Notes: generated from the letters alone by a model not told the origin. A DNA stretch of 64,000 nt from Salvia splendens (GCF_004379255.2 NC_056041.1:16089559-16153558), one strand, 5' to 3'; counted from the stretch's first letter, positions 26,667 to 39,106 are shown. Numbers and translations: made by a program.

Positions 26667-28677
26667 GAGCATCCACAATGAGACTGGACTTCACATAGCT
26701 CTCACATAGCCTCCATACTGCCACATCATCAGCACTAAAATTCTTCTGCAACATCAACTGGACATCAAATAGCTCTCACATAGCCTTCCCACTACCTATC
26801 CACATCACTAATAACAATTATATAATTTAATTTACAATCGTATCAATATACGGAATTTAATTTACAAGAGACAAATACGGGAAATTCGAATAATACTATT
26901 AAAATTTAAAAAGTACATAAATTTAAAAAAAAGTACAATAATTTTTAAAAAAGTACAAAAATTAAAAAGTACAATTAAAAAAGTAAAAAAAATCACTCCT
27001 CGCCGTCGTCCTCGTCTCCGTCGTCGCCCTGCCCTTCTTCACCGTCGTCACCGCCGCCTCTGTCGCCACCTACGCCGTGGCTATTCCCGCCGGTCTCCCT
27101 CCTCATCGCCTCCAATTCTTCACGCTGGCTCTGGAGCAATACACGAAGATAATCCTTCACCTCGGGGTCCACCGCCGATTGGAAGTCGGCTAAGGTCTTC
27201 ACCATTTGAGCTCCTCGGTAGACCTGCCGAGGGGGGATGCCGAATGGACCCCCTGGGAACTCGGGGTGCCCTCCCTCGCAACCTGTTGCGCCCGCCTTTA
27301 GCCAACCGGGCGAGGTCGGCGACCGAACGAACGAGGGGTCGGGACCTCCTGGGCCGTCTCGGGGAGGTCTGTCGAACCACCGCTGCTGCCGCTATAATCT
27401 CCGGTATAGTTCAGTTTCTGCTTCTTCGGCCAGCCAGCGTCGACACTGCCCGGAATCTCTCCGACTCGTTGAGCACAACGTAGCAGTTCCAGTAGGTGAA
27501 CTCATAGTACTTCTTCTGCGGATCGGGGTAGGCTCTCTCCGCAATCCTCCTGCAGTCTTCCTCTGTTTGGCCACTGGTCTGCATGCGGAGGGCGTTGGCG
27601 TACAAACCCGAAAATCGAGAGACGCTAGGCCTGATTCGGTCCCAGCACTTCCAGCACTCCTCCCCGGTGCGCGGTCTCCCTTCAGGGCAAAATGCCCTGT
27701 AGGCTGCGGCTATCTTGGCCCACAAGTTGACGATCCTCTGGTTGTTCGAAACGAGAGGATCATCGCAGACACTCACCCACGCCTTGGCAAGCGCAACGTT
27801 CTCCGCGTCCGTCCACTTCCTCCGGACCCGGCTATCCTCCTCCGGCTGCGACAACTCGCCGACCTTCTTGGCCTTGCCCTTCTTCTTACCCCGCCCTACT
27901 CCCTAGCTTTGAATGAGAGTTTCCGGAACCTCGTTAATATCAAAACCCAAGTCCGCTAAGGAGAAGGTCTTTGTATACTGTGCATCCGTTGGGGCCGATG
28001 TGTGCGAAGAACCGGTGGAAAAATCAAAAGTCGGCCGATAGGCGTTGTCCCCCCGGACGTCCCTTGCGGCGGTGGAATCATCTGCTGCGCCGGTGGCTGC
28101 ATCCCGGGTGCCCATCCCGGCATCATCTGCATAGGGGGCTGCATGCCGGGTGCCCACCCCGGCATCATCTGATGCCACGGGTACATGTTGTAGTACCCGG
28201 TCATCGGAGGCCAACCACCTCCCCAGGAGCCGGGGAAGTCTGGGACCCTACCCCGTGAGTCGGGGGAGTCTGAGACCCTACCCCGGGAGTCGGGGGAGTC
28301 TGAGACCATCCCCCGGGAGTCACTGGAGTTCCTGCGTAGTTGTTCTCCATTGCTCGTTATTGATCTTGTACAGAAAGAAAGATAGAGAGAGTACTCGTTA
28401 AAACAAGTGGTGCGAATGAAAATGACGTTCAAAGCGCGTATATATAGTGTTTTCGAAAAAAAAATAAAAATTAAATTCTGACGCCGGTCTGACGCCGATC
28501 CGGGCCTACAATGGCGCCGTGAGGATCGGCGTTAGAACCGGCGTCACCACACGAATCGGCATGGGTACGCCGAAATTGACGCCGATTTCCCCGACGCCGG
28601 TCGCAATGGTTCGGCGTCAGAACCGGCGTCGGTGAAAAATCGGCGTCGCGGTTTTGACGCCTCCATTGCTGATGCTC
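26667..28677 (-). mobile_element. Non-autonomous PIF/Harbinger-type element carrying only ORF1
   Basis: A 2011-bp unit bordered by TAA on both sides (26664-26666 and 28678-28680). Terminal inverted repeats are GAGCATCCACAATGAG on the left and GAGCATCAGCAATGGAG when the right end is reverse-complemented. The inside carries a Myb/SANT-like ORF on the minus strand and no transposase. The last 200 bp contain repeated GACGCCGGT/CGGCGTC words. Confidence 0.8.
26996..28350 (-). pseudogene. Harbinger ORF1-like Myb/SANT protein, interrupted
   Basis: Reading from about 28350 on the minus strand, a proline/glycine/methionine-rich N terminus (PGWAPGMQPP repeats) runs to the 28214-27903 frame, which ends at a stop after NEVPETLIQS. 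The same frame continues with a lysine-rich stretch and then the 27854-27411 frame (147 aa). That frame has a Myb/SANT-like domain (RKWTDAENVALAKAWVSV...) and the family tail (YYEFTYWNCYVVLNES..RF). A last piece at 27205-26993 encodes a coiled C terminus ending in a D/E/G-rich run. The stops after TLIQS and after GRRSRN break it. These proteins partner Harbinger transposases. A neofunctionalised host gene is unlikely given the stops. Confidence 0.65.
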
Positions 28678-28683
28678 TAAGAA

Positions 28684-29240
28684 CAGCAACAAGGAATATC
28701 TCCATATCATAGTTTGTGACTCAGTGTGTCCGAATGAATACCCTCATAGCTTTGATACCACTAAAATGATCAAGTGTGTTGGGGTCCACTCTCCAACCGA
28801 GACCTCTTCTATTCAGCGTGAGATGACCAACTTCTTGATAGATCACAACAATAAACGAATATACAATAATCTAAAAGAACATTAGTATGAATGCTCTATC
28901 TACAAATATACAAATAGAATTAGAAGTACAAACGTAATATAAATTGAAAATTCAAACATAACATAACCAAACCATGTACCACTAAATTTATAGAGAATCT
29001 AAAGATGAGAACAGAAAGCGCAACACCACAGCTACAACAACCCAAACAAATTCACACAAAACAATCAGTCAAACTTCCCAAACCTCATAAACTCACTCGA
29101 AACTCTGAAGCTCTTAGAATAAAGGGAATGGGAGAATGAAGGGAGTGAATGAAGTATTTCACCCGACTAAAAGTGACATACCGGCCGGAAGCCAAAGAGT
29201 TTCGAGTCAAGATACAGGTTGGATTGGAACACACAAGTTG
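28684..29240 (-). repeat. LTR-retrotransposon remnant: LTR end and primer-binding site
   Basis: On the minus strand, TGGTATCAAAGC (28760-28749) resembles the tRNA-Met primer-binding site of plant LTR elements. It is preceded a few bases upstream by ACACTTGATCA, a plausible LTR end. The upstream 400-450 bp, to about 29240, would be the LTR. No coding domain follows, because the Harbinger-type element begins at 28677. The left LTR border is not defined. Confidence 0.4.
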
Positions 29241-29907
29241 TGATTATCCAATTCAAGGTTTGGGTTTGCTCTCTTTTATTTTTAATTTCACTTTTCTTTA
29301 AACTATTAGTATATGACATGTCTTAAGTCCAAGCTTAATTGTAAACTAATATAATCATAATAATCAATGTTAAATTAGGCTTTACATATGACGGTGTAAA
29401 AGTTGAAATAAGGTAAATATTTATTGTGTTGATAATTATTCAATAAAAATTTGATTTTCTGTATGTAATGCCTTTATACATCGAATATATTTGCTAATGC
29501 ATCTTAATATTTAGCTTTGAACTTTGACTCAATAAGTAGGGTACAGATTATTGGATTGAATTTGTTTAGTGCGAAAGTGCATCACAACATAGCCTGTGTG
29601 ATTCATATATTTTTATAAAAAAAAACTAAATTTAAAATGACACTAACGCCACGGAAGGTTTCTCCACATCAACATTAGAGAGAAATAAAAAATAATTTAT
29701 GCAGAATTAAATATCTGTGTTACGCTGAAATCAATAATTGATTAATATTCAAATAATAAAATTAGTACGGAATTTCAAAATAGAATGAATTGAAACATTG
29801 TATGCTAAATTTCTTATTGAATCTCATTGAATGTCTTTGCAATACTTCTATCAATTGGTTTTCAAAATAGAATGAAATGGTATACTAGTTAAATTTCTCA
29901 TGGAATT
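29241..29907. other. AT-rich region downstream of the carbonic anhydrase gene
   Basis: No gene is seen. The part nearest the gene (about 29775-29861) is a diverged duplicate of the sequence at about 29862-29948, which includes the end of the last carbonic anhydrase exon. Shared words are TTCAAAATAGAATGAA, AAATTTCT, CATTGAAT and CAATACTT/AAATACTT. Confidence 0.5.
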
Positions 29908-31440
29908 TCATTGAATATCTTGGAAATACTTTGATACTATTCTATCATTGAGAGGTTGAGGTGGTCTTGCATTATTTTCGAAATCCTGCATTAGAAAATA
30001 AAATCATATTTATAAAAAATTAACAAAATTAATTACTTTCAAGAAAGAAATATATAACATTCGCCCACAAGATAAAAATTTTATGATTGTGTCTCAATAT
30101 CTGAATTAGTTTACACTACTCACATCATGTACAATTTTCTTGAGTGTTGCGATTTGCTCCTTCGATATTGTTCCCACCTGCAAAACAAATGGCTCAATTT
30201 CAATAGAGCATGATGTGTGTAAGATCATACTCTAATGTTTATTTCATTTTCTATTTCTTTGATTCATATTAGGAAATCAAGGATTAATTGATATCTTAAA
30301 AAAAATATACAAAACTAACCTTGTCGATCAGTGTCCAGAGAACCCCTTCTGTGCATGGAGGAATTGTGAGAGAGCCCATATATCTGTAATACTTTTTGCT
30401 TCTTAAATTGATGTCCCATGGATTAACAACACCCAAATCAATTTTTTCTCCACCTTTTAGAAAATGACTAATATTTGCCAAAATCTACATATGATACAAT
30501 TTTTCTTTCGTTAGTGCGTCAACTTTTTCTACATTTTTCATAAGATAAACCCAAATTCAAAATTCCTACCACAAACAAGTTGTGGTTCGAATGTGTATGA
30601 ATTGTAACTCAAAAGAAAAAAGCTAATGTTGCAATATGATAATTCAACCCTCTACCACTAACCTTGTCAAGAAAAGGATCGGAACGTCCTAAATCGTATA
30701 AAATTGCAATTACAGCCAATTTTTCTTGGGAGTTCCTATGGACCATATGCATTTCCAAGTCATACCTACAATCAAGGTATAATATTGTGATGCAATAGTA
30801 CTAACACAAATACGAATTGATACAATAGAAATACAAACCTCCTTCCATTAATCGTATGTTCGGAGGGCATGTGCCAGTGACATTGTAGCAGATTGTAAGT
30901 GAGGTTCGTGCCCATAGTGTCTCCATTCCATTCAACCTTACCACAAAAATATCAAAGAACATCATATTTAAGATATTTGTCAACTCACAATCTACACACA
31001 CTGCGAATTGAACGTCGTCATACCATAACGTCATGTCCCCTATTCCTTAATACAGCATGGGCCGGTTTATGGTTTCTTCTCAATGTCCCGGTTTTAGACG
31101 AAACCAAAACTTTTTCCTCGATAATATTGATTGGGGATTGGAACTTTCCAACTGAACACAATTTCCATTCTTTTTTGAGACTTCCCCAGTGTTCTGGTCC
31201 CTTTGAGGAATTCTTCAAATATGTAAATTCGTGTTCATCATCTGTAATTATAATATATATGAGTTTTAAAATAAACAAATGAGTAATTGATATGATACTC
31301 ACAATTTGCAATCCATAATAAGAATTTGATTACTTACCAACTTCACTATTATGATCTTCAGCATTGATGGCCGTGAGAAGGGAAAAAATAATGAGACACA
31401 CAATGTCACGATAAACGGAGCTGCTCCTACGGCCGCCCAT
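29908..31440 (-). CDS. Alpha carbonic anhydrase, intact copy (CA-1)
   Basis: A zinc enzyme interconverting CO2 and bicarbonate. Plant alpha types are secreted or plastid-targeted. Exons: 31440-31338, 31241-31024, 30936-30839, 30765-30663, 30484-30320, 30177-30124, 29985-29908. All junctions are GT-AG, phases agree, and the product is 272 aa. The N terminus has a hydrophobic signal segment ([14 protein letters not shown], residues about 14-27). Zinc ligands are the two His of [10 protein letters not shown] and the His of LEMHMVH. The active-site loop reads [13 protein letters not shown], keeping Thr199 (human CA II numbering) and the conserved Cys, whose partner is in EWKLCS. I chose the ATG at 31440 because the paralogue's matching ATG is preceded by an in-frame stop. 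An upstream in-frame ATG exists here at 31536. The second copy lies upstream in the same orientation. Confidence 0.92.
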
Positions 31441-33365
31441 GGTGGTTTCCGATGACGAGCTCCGCCGTGAATTTGTGTTCTTCACTACCTCGGCCTTTTG
31501 CTCAATAAGTGATCCCAAACAATTGATACTAAACATAAAAGCAATTAATGGAAAAAAGATGAGAAATTTGAATTCCTAATGAGATTGTGGAGAATGATTC
31601 CCAAATCCAATATTTATGGGTCATGTAAAGATCATGAATAATAGTATGCGTCACAATTACAAGATTATGAATACTAGTATTAGTAAATTGTAATAACGAT
31701 ATACGGTATTCAAAATAAAACGTACTACTACTATTAAATACTATATACCAAATAAATCATATTGTGTTGATCTTGGACAAATATGGACAAAACATAAATT
31801 TTTGATTAATTATTATGAAATTTATATATTTCATATTTAGTGCCCTAGTCTACCTTCTATCTACTTGATAACAATAAAATTTGATTTTTTAGTTAAAAAA
31901 ATATATACTCCGTACTATATTTCATCAATGCAACAAATCATATTATCTATCAGTAAGCAATTATCACACTATCTCGAATACATTTAAAAGAAATAATCGT
32001 ATGCCAATATATATACATGATTAATTATTAGTCATAGGGTCATAGATATTATCTATCATTGTCATTTTTAATTATTTTAGACGTGTCTCTATTAACTTAG
32101 CATAAATAGACGCCTGCTTTTAATATAATGTTTTTAATATAAATTCATAGAATATGTTATGGTAAAAGCCTATAAATATTAGTTATATAGTATCTAATTT
32201 TTTTGGAAAATGGAAAATATTACTATCTCCGTCAAACATAAGCGACTCATATTCTTTTGAGATATTCTAGCTAAAGTGAGTCATTTCCCTTTTGTTAAAA
32301 CATTACCCAATTAACTTAATTCATTCTCTCTCGTATCTCTCCACTCGTCTAATTTATTCTCTATATGACTATCATCACTCGTGACCATCATTATTCATTC
32401 ACCCAACTTCAATCAATTTTTTAATAAAATATTCATTTCTCTTTCATCCACATACACTGACACATGTTTTACTTTCAATAGTGACCCCATTCAATTTTTA
32501 ATAATAATAAAATTATAATTAATTCGAATATAGTGAATAATATATAAAAATTATATAAACTATTTTATATGTTAAATTTATAATAGTATAAAATTATTCT
32601 ATATCCGTACAACATAACATATTCCATAAATTAAAAGAAATGCAATATAATAATACATACAATTTCAAGCAAATAGTGATTACAAATATCAGACAGATAA
32701 TATTTTTTTCAAGTTAACCCTAAACCAACACTTTGGATATTAAATGCTGAAGAAGCATCAAATGGTGATTTAATAATTACTAGGAGTACAATAGTGATTT
32801 AATAATTACTACCTTTAATAACATTACACAAATTTATTGTTCAGTTTTTGGAGAATACTATAGAGAATTGAGTTCTTAAATACAAACAATCTGAGCTAAA
32901 TAATCAAACCATGTCAACAATATGAGACACCGAATTTATTTTTGGTTTGTAAATCCAAGAAAAAAGAAATCGTATGCAAAAGGACATTGTACGCCTCATT
33001 ACCAACGTAAAAAGACAACAGTCTTTTGAAAATTCTGAAGAATATCGAACAGTGACAACACCAAAAAATCTAAATTGTACTCATGAATCCATGATTGAAG
33101 AAACAAATGAGATATCACACAAAAAAAATTAAGCAAGCTCAAATGGATCGAAAATTTGACCGTTGTGTTTGTATATGCGTAATGTGTCATTTATTTTAAT
33201 GAGTAAGCATAATATAGAAATTCTACATGAAACAATATTAAACATAAAAACAAATTATACCTCAAATAATATAAAGTACTATTTATTTGAACCAAAACAA
33301 AGTTTTAGTAACCATTTTGATATAACTATTTTTAGTAACCATTTATGAAATTAACCATAAATTCC
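31441..33365 (-). promoter_or_regulatory. Upstream region of CA-1 (between the tandem carbonic anhydrase genes)
   Basis: About 1.9 kb of very AT-rich DNA between the stop codon of the second gene and the start of the first, so it should hold the CA-1 promoter. A possible Stowaway-like remnant starts at about 32224 (CTCCGTCAAACATAAGCGAC) and shows the usual CATTCTCTCTC body, but no right terminus was found. No open reading frame here looks coding. Confidence 0.45.
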
Positions 33366-33910
33366 TCATTGAATGTCTTGGCGATACTTCGATACGACTC
33401 TATTATTGAGCGGTTGAGATGGTCTTGCATTATTTTCAAAACCCTGCATTAGAAAAAAAAGGGTAGTGATAAATTAACAAAACAGTATATACAAAATAGG
33501 ATATTTTAGGTATTTTACATTGTAATAAATTTATAATGATTCATGAAATTAATACATTACATATTTACCCTTACATGATCATTTAGGAAATTATTAAATT
33601 TACAAGTACAAACTTAGGAAAAAATTAATTATTTCTTACTCATTGTATCTAGACATTAATATAATTACTCAACTAATTTACATGAATGGTGTAGCCGTGT
33701 AGGCAACAATATATAATTTCTGCTTCTATTTTTCACTATACACGACCTTTTAAATTATTTATTAATTTATTATTTGGTAATCTTCTCGTTATCTTTATAT
33801 TTTATGAAACGAAATTAAATGCTCCTATATTATGTATAGCAAAAAAAAATTATTATTTTATTATTAAATAATTATTATGATTAAAAAAATATAAAAATAA
33901 CAACATGCAT

Positions 33911-34079
33911 ATATATACTTTTCTAAGTGCTATCCCCAACTAAGTAATTATAATAATTAAATCGATATATATACTTTTCTAAGTGCTATCCCCAACTAAC
34001 TAATTATAATAATTAAATCGATATATATACTTTTCTAAGTGCTATCCCCAACTACCTAATTATAATAATTAAATCGATC
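33911..34079. repeat. 56-bp tandem repeat, three copies
   Basis: Three near-identical units begin with ATATATACTTTTCTAAGTGC and continue through CTATCCCCAACTA and AATTATAATAATTAAATCG. The word TTCTAAGTGC recurs at 33921, 33977 and 34033, a period of 56 bp. Confidence 0.85.
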
Positions 34080-34089
34080 TACTTGTATA

Positions 34090-35740
34090 ATCTATATCTC
34101 CACTAAAAAATTATGAAAAAACACTAAATAGAGAGTATATAAATAGTTAAAAACAAGGTAAAATCTTAATAGTTATTCATGTCTAATTATTTTATTTTTA
34201 AATAAATTTTAAGATGGTAAATTATAAAAATGAATACATGTATACTTAATTTCTCATTATTAGTATCACATAATATTTGATGATCATTAAGTCAATTTCA
34301 TTGTATAAACTACATCTTCACGTAAAAATCATGAAACAAAAATTAAATATGAAATATAATAGTGAAAAATAAATTAAAATTGACAATAGTCATTCGCGTT
34401 CAATTATTTTATTTTTAAGTAAATTTTAAGATTATAAATTATTAAAATGACTACATGTATATATATTTAATTTCTCAGTGTTAATATCACTCAACTAATT
34501 AATGATCACTAATTCGATTTCATTTTATACTCTACATATTCCTCACGCAAAACCCATGAAATGAACTTGGATATGATATACTCCATGATAGTGAAAAAAA
34601 CAAATTAAATTGACAACAGCCACTCACATCCAATCATTTTATTTTTAAATAAATCTTAAGATTGTAAATTATAAAAATGACTACGTGTATATGTACTTAA
34701 TTTCCCATTGCTATTACATCAAACTAATTGATAATTATTAAGTCGATTTAATTGTGTACTCTACATTTTCACACAAAAAATATGAAATGAAATTGTATAC
34801 TCTATGACATATTATAGTAGCAAAAAACAAATTAAATTGATAATAGTCATTCACGTCCAATTATTTTTAAAAAAAATTAATATGATGATTGTTCATGGTA
34901 AAGATGACTACATGTATGTATACTCTATTTCACAATACTGGTATATTACCCAATTAATTGTCTATATTGAAGTTGATTTCATTATATACTCTACATATTC
35001 GTGCATAAATCATGAAATGAAATTAAATATGATATATAATAGTGAAAAACAAATTAAATTGATAATAATCATTCCCATCTAATTATTTTAATTTTAAAAA
35101 ATCTTACTATTGTAAATTATAAGAAGAACTACATGTGTTATATAGTAGTAGTAGTACTTTATTTCTCAGCGCCAATTCGATAAAATCGATTGATGATCAT
35201 TAAGTCGATTACATTGTATATTCAACATCTTCATGTCAAAATCATCAAACAAAATTAGGTATGATAATATATAATGGTGAAAACTAAATTAAATTGATAA
35301 TAGTCATGCACATCTAATTATTTTATTATTAATTAATTGTTAAGATGGAAATTATACATGTATATATACTTTATTTCTTAATACTATCACTCAAATAATT
35401 GATGATTATTGAATCGATTTTTTTTATACTCTACACCTTCACATATAAGTCTGAAAATAAATTAGATATGATATATAACGGATAAAAAATAAATTAAAAT
35501 TTTCATTCGCATCTAATTATTTTATTTTATATAATTTTTATAATTGTAAATTGTAAAAATGAGTACATGTATATATATAACTTCTCTTTGCCATGGAATA
35601 GCTTATTGATGATTGTTAATTCGATTTTCTTGTATCCTCTATATTTTCCCGTGAAAATCATGAAAAAATTTTATATAATATAATATAAGTAAAAAGCTAA
35701 ATTAAAATGATAATAGTTAGAAACAAATTTTAGAAATTTA
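34090..35740. repeat. Degenerate satellite-like tandem array, period about 220 bp
   Basis: About seven to eight diverged units. Each has a CATTCxCATCTAATTATTTT-type block, a run of TAAATTAT, ACTACATGTATATATACT, ATTTCTC, a GATGATTATTAAGTCGATT block, a TCATTGTATACTCTACAT block, and AAAATCATGAAATGAAATTA. The first block recurs at about 34173, 34390, 34620, 34848, 35068, 35303 and 35505, spacings of 202-235 bp. The units are clearly non-coding and lie wholly inside the 33462-39551 element. Confidence 0.8.
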
Positions 35741-35770
35741 ACGGTATCATTCCATTGTTAAATGATAATA

Positions 35771-35897
35771 CTCTCTCCGTCCCCAAAAAATATGCACTTT
35801 GGGTTCGACACGAGTTTTAATGTAAATTTGGTAAATTAAGAAAGAGGTAGACAGAAAATGTAATTAAAATATTGTTAGTGGAGAATGAGTCTCCCAC
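35771..35897. mobile_element. Left half of a Stowaway-like MITE
   Basis: Begins after TA with CTCTCTCCGTCCCCAAAAAA and continues with the usual MITE body up to GAGAATGAGTCTCCCAC. The matching right half is at 39107-39208, so the MITE was split by the insertion at 35898-39106. Confidence 0.65.
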
Positions 35898-35994
35898 AGT
35901 GGCGCGTATGTACATAGGAACAAGGGAGTACAGCTGTACCCCCAAAATGTTATGGATTAATATAAAATGTAGTCTTGCATTTTCAAAAACTATC

Positions 35995-36060
35995 AGTAGC
36001 CCAGTGGTAAAGATGCAATATTTTTGCATGGAGGCCTAGGTTCGAATCCTCGCCCCATGC
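35995..36060 (+). repeat. tRNA-related SINE-like segment with A and B boxes
   Basis: TAGCCCAGTGG (35997-36007) fits the RNA polymerase III A box and GGTTCGAATCC (36039-36049) fits the B box, 43 bp start to start. The segment cannot fold as a full tRNA cloverleaf, so I read it as a SINE head or fossil rather than a tRNA gene. Confidence 0.45.
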
Positions 36061-36069
36061 GCTACTCTT

Positions 36070-38436
36070 TGTCACGCCCGCATTTTCTAAGGATAGAAAA
36101 CACGGTTGATCGCGACTAGGGGAGGGTTAAAGAAGCGGGGAAGAAAGGGGAAAACAACACAACTCGACCATAGCTCGAAACAAACGGGAATAGCTCGAAT
36201 AAAATAAGAGTATCATTTCAACAATCAACAACTCCAAATGAAAATATCTCAACAATACACGAACTCAAAAGAAGCAAGAATTAGCGGAAGCATTTCGAGA
36301 GTAGAATAATGCTATGTATGAAGACACAACATATTCTAGACATTTGATAGACATTCTTCACTTTTATGCTCAACACCCACCGCGCTCGTCACCGCTCAAC
36401 CTGCACATAGGGAAAACACATGCATGGCTGAGTACTTGATGCACTCAGTGGACTCATGCCGGAAACATTTTCAATAAAAATATTTATCATGCCATTAACG
36501 AGTGACCTCGGGGTTTTAACTTTGAAAGAGCCCGAGTCACTAAAACATTTTACTAACATCATCATCGCCATCAACCTCAACACCATCAACATCACCATAC
36601 CATATCTGAACATACATGACAAGGAATGTGGCCACATTCCAAGCCACTAGACCGGCCAACTCAAAGAGATAGTGCACGATCTACGGGGTGTACACTAGCC
36701 TGAGTAGGGAATCACTCCCTAGTCAGACCCGAATTAGATTAACCATATATGGCAAAAGCCACTTCAGATAGGTCCCATAGCAACACAAAAATATGGCATG
36801 ACAAACATATTTTGCAAAAATAAATATACTTAGGACATAGTCCTTATTTAAAAAGAAAACCCATCTCGTTCGCTTAACTCCTTCACTTGCTAATCCTTTT
36901 CGTTCTCAAATAGCATGCAAAATCACCCATTTAAAATATCAGGATATGCAAAATTAGACTTTGCAAAATAATTTAATTTAAAAGTAATGCATGCATCCTA
37001 CGTGCGTGTGCTCAAAGTATCCTTCATTCTTTCGTCAAAAAAAAGATTCCTCAATTAAACGAAACAGTATCAACAAAATTATACTTTCATCCGCTCACAC
37101 CCCAACAAATTTTATTAAAATAGTCCAAAGATTAAGACACCAAATAGTCCAATAAAAATCAACATACTTGGCCCAAGAAATTTTAGAAGAAATCGGGCCC
37201 CTGCCAAAACTTAAAAGAACCTGCCCAAAACAATTTAATCAACCAAACCCCGTTACTTTACAAACAATATAAAAAAAAATTTAAAACCAACAAATGTATA
37301 CTCCCTTCCAGAAGACACGTATACTCCCTTACAATCCACTTTTGAATCCACCATTCCTCCCATTTTAAAACACGTACCCACTCCACCACATTCTTCATTT
37401 AATAAATAAACAAACAAGGAAAACAACTACTCCTTTTCTCCACTTACACGTACCCCCATTTTTCCAAAGTCAGTATATATAAAAAGTACACAATTTAAAT
37501 GTATAACAATTTCCAATCAAAACAAGTAATCCCAAAAATACTCCCTCACAAATACACGTGCCCCTTCCATTTCCACTTTAAAACAAGAATAAAATTAATG
37601 TCAAAGAATAAAAGGGATTGAGTACTCCCATTCCATAAACATGTTTAAAACCCATTTCTCTCTCTCTCTCTCTCTCTCGTTTCTTTCGTATTTTTCCGAT
37701 CAGTCACAGTTGGAGGTTCAATTGTGGTGCTCGATTGATGTTGATTGTTTTGTTTGATTAAGCTGATTGTTTTAATTCGATTTCGAGTTTCGGTTGGTGC
37801 AACAAAGTGATATGCTTGACGTATGTAGATTTGAGATAAAGGGGAAGGTTTATACCTTAACTGAACAAATCGGCTCAGGCAAAAGGTCAAGGTCTTAGGT
37901 TCTCCCCAATAGTGAAATTAGGATTTGGTGGAGAAAAAAGATGAACTTCTTCCTACTGCTTTCCCCCGCCGCTTGAGGAAATTTTTGCAATTCAAAAGTG
38001 TAGAGAGTGACTAGGAAATTTTTGCAATTCAAAAGTGTAGAGAGTGACTTCGAATTTTGTGTGAAGATAGATTAGGGTATGGAGATTAATATACTACATA
38101 GTGTGGGAGTATAATCGGGAGTTTGTTGAGGTTTAGATTCGGAAGGGATTTATAGAGTGGGGAACGGTTATGAACGTGGGAAAGGAGTGGGATGCGGTTC
38201 TTTTATATATATATATATATATATATATTTTTGAACTTGAGATTGACTAATTGTATTTGTTTGGAATTTTATTTGCAGATCACAGAGGAGGAAAATTTCT
38301 GCGGCATCTTTATTTAAAATTTGAACTAAGGAATATTTGGTGACCAAGTCAACTAGGAAAAGAATTAATTAGATTAATTTGATTCACGATCCTTTCAAGA
38401 ACACAATAAAAAGGTAGAAAAAGTCGGGGTATTACA
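36070..38436 (-). repeat. Solo LTR of a Ty3/gypsy element (Tekay/Del-like, tentative)
   Basis: On the minus strand this 2.37-kb block starts TGTAATACCCCGAC and ends GCGGGCGTGACA, a TG...CA pair with short inverted ends. The 3' part contains words familiar from long chromovirus LTRs (CATGCATGTGTTTTCCC, AACCCTCCCCTAGTCGCGAT). Flanking 5-mers (CTCTT and CCTTT) do not match exactly, so the target duplication is not proved. It contains a CT microsatellite (about 37656-37678) and an AT run (about 38203-38228). Confidence 0.5.
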
Positions 38437-39106
38437 CCTTTGAACTTCTATTTGTATTAGTAATTAATGCATAATTCTTTTTTCTTTTCAACTCAATTTG
38501 TTAAACTTCTATTTAGTTTTCTTAAATACTTTATTTTTAATAGATGTTCTCATGCTCATTTCAAATTTAATTTTTTTTATTCGTATTTACTTTTAAATAA
38601 TTATTTAACTTCCATTTGAATTAATTCAATACATAATGCTCTTTTTCAACTCAATTTGTTGCACTCCTAATTTTCTTAAATACTTTATTTTTAATAGATA
38701 TTCTCTTCATGCATTTCTCCAAACTTTTTCTAGAATTTGTATTAATTCAATACGAACTAACATGCTCTTTTCAAATTTAATTTTTTTATTTGTAGTATTT
38801 AGTTTCCAATAATTACTCTATTTTTAATAGATGTTTATGAAATTAAGTATCGTTAGTAAAAATTTATAAAATTAACCTCTATGTAATATATTCTGAACAA
38901 AGCATCGATATTTATATTTCTAGTGAATAATTTATTTATTTTATTTAATATGAAGTTTTTCGATGAAAGAAAGAAATTGTATTTGAAAAGTACAGAAAAT
39001 TTGTGAAAGCAAAATAAAGTGAATAAAAAGAATTAGCCGAATTTTGAAACTTTACAACATTGTAATTATTTTTCGTACCCCCATATCAGAATTCCTAGAT
39101 CCGTCA

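Larger units (their letters stand above)
35898..39106. mobile_element. 3.2-kb insertion with hAT-like ends, splitting a MITE
   Basis: Flanked by the direct repeat CTCCCAC (35891-35897 and 39107-39113). The ends are roughly inverted: AGTGGCGCG on the left and, reverse-complemented from the right, AGTGACGGATCTAGG followed by GGGGGTACG. AGTGGCGGA-type ends are common in plant hAT elements, which make 8-bp duplications. The eighth base here mismatches (T versus A). No transposase is visible. It contains tRNA-like Pol III boxes near its left end and a solo LTR. Confidence 0.5.

Noticed and set aside
27237..27959. A 240-aa plus-strand open frame and other long frames in 27000-28400
   Set aside because: They are antisense to the Harbinger ORF1-like coding sequence in a GC-rich stretch. 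The minus strand has the recognisable Myb/SANT domain and the plus frame has none.
33366..33443. Remnant of a third carbonic anhydrase gene
   Set aside because: Only the last exon is present, CA-2 lacks exactly that exon nearby, and the intervening DNA is fully explained by insertions relative to the CA-1 intron. I assign it to CA-2.
34090..35740. CRISPR-like array because of regularly spaced repeats
   Set aside because: The whole roughly 220-bp unit is repeated and diverged, with no constant short repeat and variable spacer. The host is a plant.
35995..36060. A tRNA gene
   Set aside because: A and B boxes are present, but the acceptor and D/T stems do not pair and there is no sensible anticodon arm. 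SINE-like is the better reading.
37645..37890. An 81-aa minus-strand frame ending in an RE repeat
   Set aside because: It is created by a CT microsatellite within the Tekay-like solo LTR.
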